From an uncultured Ruminococcus sp. (GTDB taxonomy: Bacteria > Bacillota > Clostridia > Oscillospirales > Ruminococcaceae): a stretch of DNA of 21,103 nt. Below the pieces are notes generated by a model. That model was given only the letters and a program-made list of their open reading frames with translations. It searched no databases and was not told the DNA's origin. The translations under genes were made by a program, and so were the position numbers. Shown here piece after piece: positions 6,609 through 14,132 of this stretch (positions within the stretch are counted from its first letter, which is position 1; each line of letters starts with the position of its first letter). Where the stretch lies: assembly GCA_900752785.1 (NCBI GenBank), contig CAADWP010000139.1, positions 1 through 21,103 on the forward strand. The letters are read 5' to 3'.

Positions 6609-7734
6609 AATAAATAATAATATACAACAGTATCATTGCCGCAAGAAATGTGATATTTGCCGCCGTAAATACGCCGAAATATCTTTTTTTCAGCGCAGGA
6701 CGCTCCTTTGCAATGCACTTAAAAGAAATAAGACTCGCCATTGAAGCTATTAAAGTTCCCAGACCGCCTATATTAGTTCCGATAATAAGCATTTCATAAT
6801 CAGAAGAAAAGCCGGATAACAGCAGCGCTGCCGGAACATTGCTTATGACCTGACTTGCGGTTACCGAAACAGCAAATTCATTATTCTCGATAATTCGGCT
6901 CAGGAAGCTGTTTATACAGTCGATCCGACTCATATTTCCGATAAAAATAAAAAAACCCGCAAATGTCAGAAGCAGCGAATAATCAACCTTTTTAAGCAGA
7001 TTTCTGTCAAATATAAGAATCAGAACAAAAACTGCCGCAGTGGAGATGCCGTAATCCAAAACCTTTGCAACGGTCATCAGGCATGCGGAAAAAAGTAAAG
7101 TATAAAGCGAAAAATAGCCTTTTTTAATTGGCGATGCTTCTTCCGGCAGCTTCATATTGCTATCAAAATTGAGACGAGCCGTTTTAACAATAATCCAAAT
7201 CATAAGCATAATAAAAGAAAGTAATGCAAATGGCAGAAGCAATACCGTAAACGACCCGAAGCTCATACCAGAAATACCGTACAGATAGAGATTCTGCGGA
7301 TTTCCCAAAGGTGTAAGCATACTGCCGAGATTAGCGGCAATCGTCTGCATGACCACTATCGGAATCAGCAGCTTTTTTTCAGCCTCATCCCCCAGCATTT
7401 TAAAAATTATCACCGTAAACGGCACAAACGTAATAAGCGCCACATCGTTGGTTATAAGCATACTCGAAAAGAAACAAAGGCTGACAAGTATTACTGTTAA
7501 GCTGCGGACGCTTCCGGCTTTTTTCAGCAGCCCAACAGCGGTAATCCTAAAAATTCCGATGCTTTTCAGTCCCTCCATGACGCACATAAGGGAGAAAAGT
7601 ATACATAAAGTGCGGCAGTCGATATAGTTCATATACTCCTTATCAGGCGGCATAAAAAACATCGAAGCTAAGGCAAGAAGCAGTGCTGCACTTAATACAG
7701 TCTCTTTTTTCACAAAATTAATAAGTTTATTCAA
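6607..7734 (-). CDS. ArsB/SLC13-type (ion transporter superfamily) membrane permease
   Basis: The 375-residue protein is almost entirely hydrophobic, with about ten membrane helices. It carries the ion-transporter-superfamily signatures SMLITNDVALITFVPF (about 91-106) and LTPLGNPQNLYLYG (about 140-153), both typical of ArsB, CitM and SLC13-like permeases. The substrate cannot be told from sequence; anions such as arsenite or dicarboxylates are known for the superfamily. The start is a TTG with GGAGAGAG about 4 nt upstream, and the next gene upstream on this strand ends 18 nt away, so the two are co-transcribed. The protein is shorter than many relatives (about 400-430). The stop codon lies at the boundary of a palindromic repeat, which may have trimmed the C-terminus. 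Confidence 0.8.
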   Translation of the reverse strand: MNKLINFVKKETVLSAALLLALASMFFMPPDKEYMNYIDCRTLCILFSLMCVMEGLKSIGIFRITAVGLLKKAGSVRSLTVILVSLCFFSSMLITNDVALITFVPFTVIIFKMLGDEAEKKLLIPIVVMQTIAANLGSMLTPLGNPQNLYLYGISGMSFGSFTVLLLPFALLSFIMLMIWIIVKTARLNFDSNMKLPEEASPIKKGYFSLYTLLFSACLMTVAKVLDYGISTAAVFVLILIFDRNLLKKVDYSLLLTFAGFFIFIGNMSRIDCINSFLSRIIENNEFAVSVTASQVISNVPAALLLSGFSSDYEMLIIGTNIGGLGTLIASMASLISFKCIAKERPALKKRYFGVFTAANITFLAAMILLYIIIY

Positions 7735-7752
7735 TGTGCTCTCTCCAATTAA

Positions 7753-8877
7753 TCATTTTACGAAAACTTCATATATTCCGACAGTTCGGAGTTTTATTCT
7801 ACGGCAAAATTCTTTTCCAAAAATTCTGTTCATTTCTTCACAAAATTTTTCTGCTATATAATTTGGAACAAAAGCAAGAAGCTTCCCATTTGAATTGAAC
7901 CTCAAAGCTCCGATGCCGCAAAGAAATTTTCGCGCTATAGTATACGCAAGCGCTGAGCCATGATCTGAAAAAAGCTCGGAAGATTCATTTATAATTTCAA
8001 AGAATCCCTCTGTATCACCTTTTTTCAAAGCCTCGGCAGACTGTAAAGCTCGTCTGTTCTCTCCAAGAAAATTTAATGCCGAAAGCAATTCAAGGTTTGA
8101 AAATTTCTTTTTTAGTTCGGGAAGCTCCGCGTAAAACTTATCTTCATCGTAAATCCCATCGCAGCAGCTTTCAGAAATGCTGCTCACGCCGACGTCGGCA
8201 ACGCACAGCGTATATCCTGCCGTTTCCATATCAAAATTAATACGGTCGATTCTATGTTCCGCGCTGTCATTAAGCACAAATCCTCCCAATGCGCTTATCA
8301 TGCAGCGATCAATGCTCAAATTTGTTGATTTTGCGGAAATTTCGGCAAGCTCCGCCTCTGTTTTTCCTACGCCGCTGTAAGCATTCATGACCGAAGCAAT
8401 AAGGAGCGCAGCAGCCGATTTGTTTTCATCAGTAATTTCAGGAAAGATATAACAGCTTATTCCAGCAGGCAAAGGAATTTCCGCCGTTATTGATCTTACA
8501 AGCGCAGTTAACGTCTCTTGCTCATTTTTTAGTATCTCAGGCTTGTCCGCCGGAAATTCAGCCATTTTACCGCTTTCGTCAGCGACTCTTATCGCGCCGG
8601 CGTCGTTTGCCGACACAAAAGCGACAACATCGCTTCCGGACGAAGCTGAAACTGAAAATCCCTGACGAGAATTACCGACCATAACGACAGTTTCTTGCGG
8701 TACGGAAAAAATTCTCAGCTCGCCGCAATCAGGATAAAGCTTTGAAAAATGCTCGGCAGCATTTATATATCGGGCGCGATAGTAAAGAAAGCCGCTGTCA
8801 GATCTGCCATAAAGCAGACGAAAGCAGCTGTCGAAGTCTCCCGAGGTCACTCTGTTTACAAATTCACATATATTCAT
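7753..8877 (-). CDS. Degenerate galactokinase-family (GHMP) protein, probable pseudoenzyme
   Basis: The 374-residue protein aligns by eye along its whole length with Clostridial galactokinase-like proteins, including YYRARYINAAEHFSKLY (about 32-48), ISALGGFV (194-201) and the C-terminal LLAFVPNYIAEKFCEEM. The functional signatures are changed. The substrate loop PGR-x-GNHTDHN is PQE...GNSRQ (60-72). The Gly/Ser-rich ATP loop GLSSSAA is TDENKSAAA (149-157). The catalytic Asp of MDQ is displaced in SIDRCM (188-193). The Gly-rich third motif before AFVP is ALRFNSNGK (324-332). ATP and sugar phosphorylation are therefore unlikely. The start at 8877 has GGAG 6 nt upstream; the ATG at 8919 has no ribosome site. 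It is co-transcribed with the permease gene that follows. Confidence 0.75.
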   Translation of the reverse strand: MNICEFVNRVTSGDFDSCFRLLYGRSDSGFLYYRARYINAAEHFSKLYPDCGELRIFSVPQETVVMVGNSRQGFSVSASSGSDVVAFVSANDAGAIRVADESGKMAEFPADKPEILKNEQETLTALVRSITAEIPLPAGISCYIFPEITDENKSAAALLIASVMNAYSGVGKTEAELAEISAKSTNLSIDRCMISALGGFVLNDSAEHRIDRINFDMETAGYTLCVADVGVSSISESCCDGIYDEDKFYAELPELKKKFSNLELLSALNFLGENRRALQSAEALKKGDTEGFFEIINESSELFSDHGSALAYTIARKFLCGIGALRFNSNGKLLAFVPNYIAEKFCEEMNRIFGKEFCRRIKLRTVGIYEVFVK

Positions 8878-8939
8878 ATTTTTCTCCATTTCATAAAAAC
8901 AGAGCTTTTCATAGCTCATTAAATAAATGCTTCGTGAAT

Positions 8940-8945
8940 ATTATA
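8940..8945 (-). promoter_or_regulatory. Candidate -10 element for the galactokinase-like gene
   Basis: TATAAT on the minus strand lies about 60 nt upstream of the chosen start at 8877. The -35 region (TTCTTCC-like) is poor, so the promoter is only tentative. Confidence 0.4.
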
Positions 8946-9149
8946 TACCATTTTTAGGAAGAAATCTATAGATAATTTATAAAAAGTAAAAACTCAAAAT
9001 CGTCAATTTTACCAAAGCTGTTTTCAGCAAAATGACATATTGCCTTTAATTTGTTCGTCATAATGCATAAATGCGTATGTTGAAAATTGTCCGTAATGGC
9101 GTGGTGTTGCAAAATTTACTGTGTTTTTTTTCATTTTCGCAAAAAATAC
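8946..9149. other. Divergent AT-rich intergenic region
   Basis: This stretch separates the minus-strand galactokinase-like gene from the plus-strand ligase-like operon. Apart from the promoter elements at its two edges I see no gene, strong hairpin or repeat in it. Confidence 0.5.
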
Positions 9150-9178
9150 TTGCAGTTTTTTGTGAAATGTGATAAAAT
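9150..9178 (+). promoter_or_regulatory. Promoter of the ligase-like / DUF1934 / argS operon
   Basis: TTGCAG (9150-9155) and TAAAAT (9173-9178) are separated by 17 bp, with TG one base before the -10 (extended -10). Transcription would start near 9185, leaving a leader of about 75 nt before the ATG at 9261. Confidence 0.65.
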
Positions 9179-9211
9179 ATATTGATACTTGAAATTGACT
9201 AAAGATTTTTT

Positions 9212-9246
9212 GGAGCTTTTTCATATCCGTTTAATGAAAAAACTCC
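9212..9246 (+). promoter_or_regulatory. Leader hairpin next to the ribosome binding site
   Basis: GGAGCTTTTTCAT (9212-9224) pairs with ATGAAAAAACTCC (9234-9246) with one mismatch, giving a 12-pair stem two bases before the AAAGGAG of the ligase-like gene. The left arm contains GGAG, and the right arm contains an in-frame ATG that could act as an alternative start. It may tune translation; no effector-binding domain is recognisable. Confidence 0.4.
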
Positions 9247-9260
9247 CAAAGGAGACTGCT

Positions 9261-10334
9261 ATGGCTAAAATAAAGGCTGCCGTTATTTTCGGCGGCAGAT
9301 CACGGGAACATAAACTTTCACTGGCTTCCGCTGCCGAAGTCGTAAGAAATATTCCGGAAGATAAGTACGAAGTCATCTGCATCGGAATCACCCGCAAGGG
9401 ACGCTGGCTCTATTTTCCGGGCAGCGCCGACGAGATCGCTTCGGGAGAATGGGAAACAAATCCGGACTGCGCATCCGCAATAATTTCTCCGGATCCGCTT
9501 CACCGCGGAATCCTAACTATTGAAAACAATGAGATCTCCATACGCAGAATCGACGTAGTCTTTCCTGTGCTTCAGGGCAAAAAAGGGGCGGACGGCGATA
9601 TACAGGGACTTCTTGATCTATCCGGAATTCCTTATGTGGGATGCGGACTTCTTGCTTCGGCGTCATGCATGGACAAGTCTCATACACATATGGTCATGGA
9701 CGATTACGGCATAAAAACAGCCGACTGGGCGCTCATAACGCAGCGCGAGCTTAATACAATGGACAAGAGATGCGCCGAAATTTCAGAAAAAATGAGCTTT
9801 CCCCTTGTTGTAAAGCCTGCAAACAGCGGAAGCAACGCCGGTACAAGTATTGCAAACAATATGGACGAGCTTCTTACGTCCGTTAAGATCGCTTTTTCCA
9901 ACGATAATAAAGTAGTTATTGAAAAATATATAAAGGGACGAAAGCTTGAAGCTGCAATTTTCGGCTATGACACTCCGTTCTCCTCTTATATAGGAGAAAT
10001 CGTTTCCGATGACTGTTCATATGATCCCACAGATTTTAATGTAAGCTCCGGAGATTCTCTCATAATACCTGCCGATATTTCCGACGAACAACAAAAAACA
10101 ATTCGTGAAACAGCTGTTGAAGCTTTTAAAGCTATCGGATGCAAAGGATTGGCAAGAATTGACTTTTTCCTCACCGACAACGGAGAATTGCTCCTGAATA
10201 AAATCGGCACATCGCCCGGACTAAAAAAATCAAGCGTATATACGAAGCTTATGGAACATCTCGGAATGTCCCTCAGCGACATTATCGACAGTCTTATGGA
10301 ACAGGCTATCGACAATGCCGACAGATCATATTAA
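9261..10334 (+). CDS. D-alanine--D-alanine ligase homologue with altered active site (probable pseudoenzyme)
   Basis: This is a full-length ATP-grasp protein (357 residues) of the Ddl family, with FGGRSREH (10-17), QGLLDLSGIPYVGCG (115-129), MDKSHTH (137-143), VVKPANSGSNAG (183-194), EKYIKGRKLE (221-230), GLARIDFF (296-303) and a Ddl C-terminus. Residues that Ddl enzymes need differ. The Glu of the EHEVS-type segment is K18. The HGxxGEDG loop is QGKKGADG (105-112). The Lys after MDK-x-x-T is H143. GSSVG is GSNAG. LNEINTxPGF is LNKIGTSPGL (313-321), losing the Glu and Asn magnesium ligands. SMYP is SVYT. R299 and D301 remain. AAAGGAG five bases before 9261 sets the start. It heads an operon with the DUF1934 protein and argS. 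Confidence 0.88.
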   Translation: MAKIKAAVIFGGRSREHKLSLASAAEVVRNIPEDKYEVICIGITRKGRWLYFPGSADEIASGEWETNPDCASAIISPDPLHRGILTIENNEISIRRIDVVFPVLQGKKGADGDIQGLLDLSGIPYVGCGLLASASCMDKSHTHMVMDDYGIKTADWALITQRELNTMDKRCAEISEKMSFPLVVKPANSGSNAGTSIANNMDELLTSVKIAFSNDNKVVIEKYIKGRKLEAAIFGYDTPFSSYIGEIVSDDCSYDPTDFNVSSGDSLIIPADISDEQQKTIRETAVEAFKAIGCKGLARIDFFLTDNGELLLNKIGTSPGLKKSSVYTKLMEHLGMSLSDIIDSLMEQAIDNADRSY

Positions 10335-10346
10335 AGGAAGATTGCC

Positions 10347-10766
10347 TTGAAAAAAAATGTTTTGATCTCACTTAAAAGCATTCAGTATCAGGATGATGAT
10401 ACAAGTAAAACCGAGCTTCTTACAAAAGCCAGTTTTATTCGTGAGAACGGATTCGATATCATTTCATATGAAGACACCTCGGCTACGGGCTTTGAAGGCT
10501 CGGTCACTACAATAAAGGTCGACGGCGGCAAAAACGCCTCTATCGTCCGTGAAGGAACGGCTAATTCCGTACTCTCCTTGGAAATCGGGCGCAAACATTA
10601 CTGCCAGTACGGAACTCCCTACGGCTGTTTGCAGATCGGTGTTTATACTCATGCAATCAAAAATACTATTGCCAAGGACGGCAAACTTTACCTAAAATAT
10701 ACTCTCGACCTTAATTCATCGTTCCTTTCGGACAACGAAATAATTATGACTATGCAAAATCAATAA
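10347..10766 (+). CDS. DUF1934 (YwiB-like) domain protein
   Basis: The 139-residue protein is mostly beta-strand, with the DUF1934 pattern: an N-terminal VLISLKSIQ strand, a central VTTIKVDGGKNASIVREG segment, LSLEIGRKHYCQYGTPYG, and a C-terminal LKYTLDLNSSFLSDNEI repeat-like end. Such proteins form a small calycin-like barrel of unknown role, and the family often sits directly upstream of argS in Firmicutes, as here. The start is TTG, with AAAGGAAG 6 nt upstream. It begins 12 nt after the ligase-like gene and ends 22 nt before argS, so the three are one transcription unit. Confidence 0.8.
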   Translation: MKKNVLISLKSIQYQDDDTSKTELLTKASFIRENGFDIISYEDTSATGFEGSVTTIKVDGGKNASIVREGTANSVLSLEIGRKHYCQYGTPYGCLQIGVYTHAIKNTIAKDGKLYLKYTLDLNSSFLSDNEIIMTMQNQ

Positions 10767-10788
10767 GCCTCAAGAAAGGATAATAAAA

Positions 10789-12558
10789 ATGTCAGATCTC
10801 ATTAATAGCGCATCGCTTCAGCTCAGAGAAATAATTATGAACGCTCTTGGAGCGCTTACAGCCGAAGAAGCAGTACCGGCTGTACCGATCCCGGCTTTTG
10901 GCATCGAGATACCCGCAGACAAATCTCACGGAGACTTTGCCGCAAACACTGCAATGATCTGTGCCAAAGCGTTCAGGATGAATCCACGTCAGATCGCAGA
11001 CCTGATACTCGGAAAGCTTGACCTCGCCGGTACTATGTTTGAACGGGCCGAAACAGCGGGTCCGGGATTTCTTAATTTCTTTCTCAGCCGCCGCTGGTTC
11101 TCGGATGTGGTTCGCAATGTCCTCGACGAGGGCGATAATTATGGAAAAACTTCGCTTGGTGCAGGAAAGCGGGTTCTTGTCGAATTTGTCTCGGCAAATC
11201 CCACAGGTCCCATGCATATTGGAAATGCAAGAGGCGGAGCTATCGGAGACTGCCTCGCAAGCGTCCTCAACGCAGCAGGCTATGACGCAAAACGAGAATT
11301 TTATGTAAACGATGCGGGAAATCAGATAGAAAAATTCGGAAAATCCCTTTCTCTCCGCTATATGCAGCTCTGCTCTGAAAACGGTCGGAAGCTTATTGAA
11401 AAATATAGAGACGATACCGAAAAGCTCTGTTCTGCAATATACAACGAAAGCGGCAAAGGACAATGTTTTGAGATGCCCGAGGATGTCTACCTCGGCACTG
11501 ATATTATCGAACACGCATTCAATTTTTATAATCTTCATGGCGATAGTCTCGCCAAGCTTGACGAAAACGCTCGAAAAAAAGCTCTTGTCGATTACGCTCT
11601 TCCGCTTAATATTGACGGTCTTGAACGTGATCTGAAAAAATACCGCATTGTATACGACAATTGGTTCAGAGAGAGCACTGTACATGAAAAAGGCGAAACA
11701 AAGGCAATCGTCGACAAGCTTCTTGCCGCAGGAAAAGCTTACGAGCAGGACGGTGCTATATGGTTCAGAGCAACGGAATATGGTCTCGACAAGGACTTTG
11801 TGCTCCGCCGAAGCAACGGTCTGTATACTTATATTGTCCCCGATATTGCTTATCACTATGATAAGCTTGTAACAAGAAATTTTGATAAAGCAATAAATGT
11901 GCTTGGCGCAGATCATCATGGCTATGTTCCGAGACTTAAGGCGGCTCTTTCCGCTCTCGGAGTTGATGCGGACAGACTCGATGTTGTGCTTATGCAAATG
12001 GTTCGCCTTGTCCGTCAAGGCGAAGTCGTAAAGCTCTCAAAACGAAGCGGCAAAGCTATTACGCTTGTTACGCTTCTCGATGAAATTCCGATCGACGCTG
12101 CTCGTTTCTATTTTAACCTCCGCGAAGCTAATTCACAATTTGAATTCGACCTTGATCTCGCCGTTGAAAAATCTTCACAGAATCCTGTTTACTATGTTCA
12201 GTATGCTCATGCAAGAATTTGCAGTCTCCTGAGCAACCTTGCTTCCGAGGGGATCTCAGTCCCCGAGACCGCTGATTTCGACCTGCTGAGCAATACCCGC
12301 GAAACCGAGCTTATCCGGCATCTTGCTTCACTTCCGAAAGAAATAGATCTTGCGGCTAAGAGCTACGATCCGGCAAAGATAACTAAGTACGCAATTGATC
12401 TTGCAACGCTCTTTCATCGCTTCTATGACGCGTGCAGCGTAAAAAATGCGGAAACCGCCGAGATTATGAATGCAAGGATTCTTCTCTGCGTTGCTGTTCG
12501 GCAGACGCTGAGAAATGTTCTTACAATACTCAATATTGATAAACCGGAGAAAATGTAA
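10789..12558 (+). CDS. argS: Arginine--tRNA ligase
   Basis: This class I aminoacyl-tRNA synthetase of 589 residues charges tRNA-Arg in the cytoplasm. It has the N-terminal Add-1 domain (about 1-105), the catalytic core with EFVSANPTGPMHIGNARGG (HIGH motif as HIGN, 143-146, normal for Clostridia), YVNDAGNQI (172-180), LGADHHGYV (372-380), the KMSKS loop as KLSKRSG (415-421), and the C-terminal DALR anticodon-binding domain starting at YVQYAHARI. All are intact and the length is normal. AGAAAGGA precedes the ATG. It is the last gene of the operon begun by the ligase-like gene. No T-box leader is visible upstream of the operon. Confidence 0.97.
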   Translation: MSDLINSASLQLREIIMNALGALTAEEAVPAVPIPAFGIEIPADKSHGDFAANTAMICAKAFRMNPRQIADLILGKLDLAGTMFERAETAGPGFLNFFLSRRWFSDVVRNVLDEGDNYGKTSLGAGKRVLVEFVSANPTGPMHIGNARGGAIGDCLASVLNAAGYDAKREFYVNDAGNQIEKFGKSLSLRYMQLCSENGRKLIEKYRDDTEKLCSAIYNESGKGQCFEMPEDVYLGTDIIEHAFNFYNLHGDSLAKLDENARKKALVDYALPLNIDGLERDLKKYRIVYDNWFRESTVHEKGETKAIVDKLLAAGKAYEQDGAIWFRATEYGLDKDFVLRRSNGLYTYIVPDIAYHYDKLVTRNFDKAINVLGADHHGYVPRLKAALSALGVDADRLDVVLMQMVRLVRQGEVVKLSKRSGKAITLVTLLDEIPIDAARFYFNLREANSQFEFDLDLAVEKSSQNPVYYVQYAHARICSLLSNLASEGISVPETADFDLLSNTRETELIRHLASLPKEIDLAAKSYDPAKITKYAIDLATLFHRFYDACSVKNAETAEIMNARILLCVAVRQTLRNVLTILNIDKPEKM

Positions 12559-12577
12559 AGGCTAAATTACTTTTTGG

Positions 12578-12708
12578 TTACAAATTATTTTGTAAATTTG
12601 TCTGATTCAGACAAATTGAACATTCAAAAATTGCTAAGTTTGTGGATTTCAAAGGAAAATTAACAATTCGTTAACAACTATTCCGATAAAATATGTTACA
12701 ATTTGTAA
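12578..12708. promoter_or_regulatory. Cluster of dyad symmetries upstream of the PucR-type gene
   Basis: Two TTACAA/TTGTAA inverted repeats lie at 12578-12595 (6-bp spacer) and 12696-12708 (1-bp spacer). Between them is a perfect 23-bp palindrome with 11-bp arms around TCTGA-T-TCAGA (12595-12617). The palindrome directly follows argS but has no T run, so it is a poor terminator. The repeated TTACAA/TTGTAA word near a likely promoter region (AT-rich, with GTTAACAA at 12670) suggests an operator. Confidence 0.4.
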
Positions 12709-12714
12709 TATATT

Positions 12715-12737
12715 AGAGAACTTTCGCAGCGTTCTCT
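12715..12737 (+). promoter_or_regulatory. Leader stem-loop AGAGAAC/GTTCTCT
   Basis: A perfect 7-bp stem with a 9-nt loop lies 57 nt upstream of the regulator start and is followed by TTCCCTTG rather than a T run. It is probably part of the 5' untranslated region. Its function is unknown. Confidence 0.35.
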
Positions 12738-12793
12738 TTCCCTTGAAATTTACTCAGAATAAATATTATAATTATAAGAGAAGGGATTTCATT

Positions 12794-13879
12794 ATGTCCA
12801 ACAGATTATTTCAGGGTTTAGTTCATCAGATGCGCGATACTATTGACGCTACCATAGGCGTAGTCGACGAAACTGCTACGATTATTGCTTGCAGCGATCT
12901 CTCACGTGTAGGCACTACAAATGAATTCGTTTCACTCGATCTCAGTGATTCCCACGATATTTTTATTCGTGACGGATTTACGTATAAGCCATTCGGTTCA
13001 AGAGTTAAGCCTGATTATGCCGTCTTTGTAGAAGGCGTTGACGACGCTGCCGCTAAGTATGCAAGCATCCTTGCAATCACACTTTCAAATATCAAACAAT
13101 ATTATGACGAAAAATACGACAGAAATAACTTCATAAAAAACGTTATTCTTGACAACGTACTTCCCGGAGACATCGTTATTAAAGCTCGCGAGCTTCACTT
13201 CAACGCTGAGATCAGCCGCGCCGTATTCCTTATCAGAATTATATCTGCAAACGATATTTCCGCTTACGATGTTATCCAGAACCTTTTTCCGGACAAGAAT
13301 AAAGACTTTGTTTTCAATATTACAGAAACAGACATTGTTCTTGTAAAAGAGCTTAAAAGCGCTGTTGATTCAAAGGATCTTGAAAAGCTTGCACGTTCTA
13401 TCGCCGATACACTCTCCAGCGAATTCTACACAAGAGTAAACGTTGGAATAGGTACTGCAGTTGTCGGAGTTAAAGATCTCGCGCGTTCTTTCAAGGAAGC
13501 ACAGATGGCTCTTGAAGTCGGAAAGGTATTTGATACTGACAAGGTAATCGTGAGCTATGAAAACCTCGGAATCGCTCGTCTTATCTATCACCTCCCCACA
13601 ACGCTCTGCGATACTTTTCTTCATGAAGTATTCAAGGTCGGAAGTATTGAATCTCTCGATCATGAAACGCTCTTTACAATCCAAAAGTTCTTTGAAAATA
13701 ACCTTAATGTTTCAGAAACATCGAGAAAGCTTTTCGTACACAGAAATACGCTTGTTTACAGGCTTGAAAAAATCAAGAAGCTCACAGGTCTTGACCTCCG
13801 CGAGTTCGATCATGCAATTATTTTCAAGATCGCTCTCATGGTAAAGAAGTACCTGTCGGCTAACCCCGTTAAGTTCTGA
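12794..13879 (+). CDS. PucR/CdaR-family transcriptional regulator
   Basis: The 361-residue cytoplasmic regulator has an N-terminal sensor-like region (about 1-110), a central GGDEF-like CdaR domain (about 120-250, with VGIGTAVVGVKDLARSFKEAQMAL typical of this family) and a C-terminal PucR helix-turn-helix (about 300-355, FFENNLNVSETSRKLF-x-HRNTLVYRLEKI). The ligand is unknown. ATG at 12794 is preceded by AGAAGGG; an in-frame ATG at 12743 lacks a ribosome site. It is a single-gene unit followed by a long palindrome, with the ftsEX module downstream. TTACAA/TTGTAA dyads in front of it could be its own binding sites. Confidence 0.88.
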   Translation: MSNRLFQGLVHQMRDTIDATIGVVDETATIIACSDLSRVGTTNEFVSLDLSDSHDIFIRDGFTYKPFGSRVKPDYAVFVEGVDDAAAKYASILAITLSNIKQYYDEKYDRNNFIKNVILDNVLPGDIVIKARELHFNAEISRAVFLIRIISANDISAYDVIQNLFPDKNKDFVFNITETDIVLVKELKSAVDSKDLEKLARSIADTLSSEFYTRVNVGIGTAVVGVKDLARSFKEAQMALEVGKVFDTDKVIVSYENLGIARLIYHLPTTLCDTFLHEVFKVGSIESLDHETLFTIQKFFENNLNVSETSRKLFVHRNTLVYRLEKIKKLTGLDLREFDHAIIFKIALMVKKYLSANPVKF

Positions 13880-13885
13880 TATTTT

Positions 13886-13919
13886 ATAACAAACTCCAAA
13901 TATATTTGGAGTTTGTTAT
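13886..13919 (+). terminator. 34-bp perfect palindrome after the regulator gene
   Basis: Two 17-bp arms (ATAACAAACTCCAAATA and its complement) meet with no spacer, starting 6 nt after the stop codon. The stem is strong, but the following sequence is TTGCC, not a long T run. It is probably the transcript 3' end or a processing hairpin. Confidence 0.5.
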
Positions 13920-14084
13920 TTGCCGATACGCACGGAGCGAACATAGCGAGCGTATGTGCAAGGCAATTTAAATCAATTTTTTATAGAGAACGTCAAAAAT
14001 AATTTGACGTTCTCTATAAAATCGGCAGAATGAATTCGTTCTGTCGGTATTACTGCACAGATTTTTTCTTAAAAACGCAGTAAT
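13920..14084. repeat. Hairpin-rich intergenic segment with four nested or successive inverted repeats
   Basis: Visible pairs are TTGCC/GGCAA with inner ATACGC/GCGTAT (13920-13966); a near-perfect 43-bp hairpin with 19-bp arms and a 5-nt loop (13979-14021); an imperfect palindrome centred on GAATTC (14026-14043); and ATTACTGC/GCAGTAAT (14049-14084). GCCGAT at 13922 and ATCGGC at 14021-14026 also pair around the first two. No coding frame fits. It ends about 50 bp before ftsE, so part of it may be transcribed as leader or be a small repeated element. Confidence 0.55.
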
Positions 14085-14132
14085 AATACAGACTTCGGGC
14101 AATCCCTTTCTTCTAAGGTAGGTGTAACCTCT

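Noticed and set aside
10792..12018. Long open frame (408 codons) on the minus strand opposite argS
   Set aside because: It lies wholly antisense to a clear, full-length argS, resembles no protein family, and has a Cys/Ile/Ser-rich composition typical of a reversed coding strand.
12595..12617. Terminator for argS
   Set aside because: The palindrome is perfect but AT-rich in its outer arms and is followed by GAACATTC, not a T run, so a regulatory site is at least as likely.
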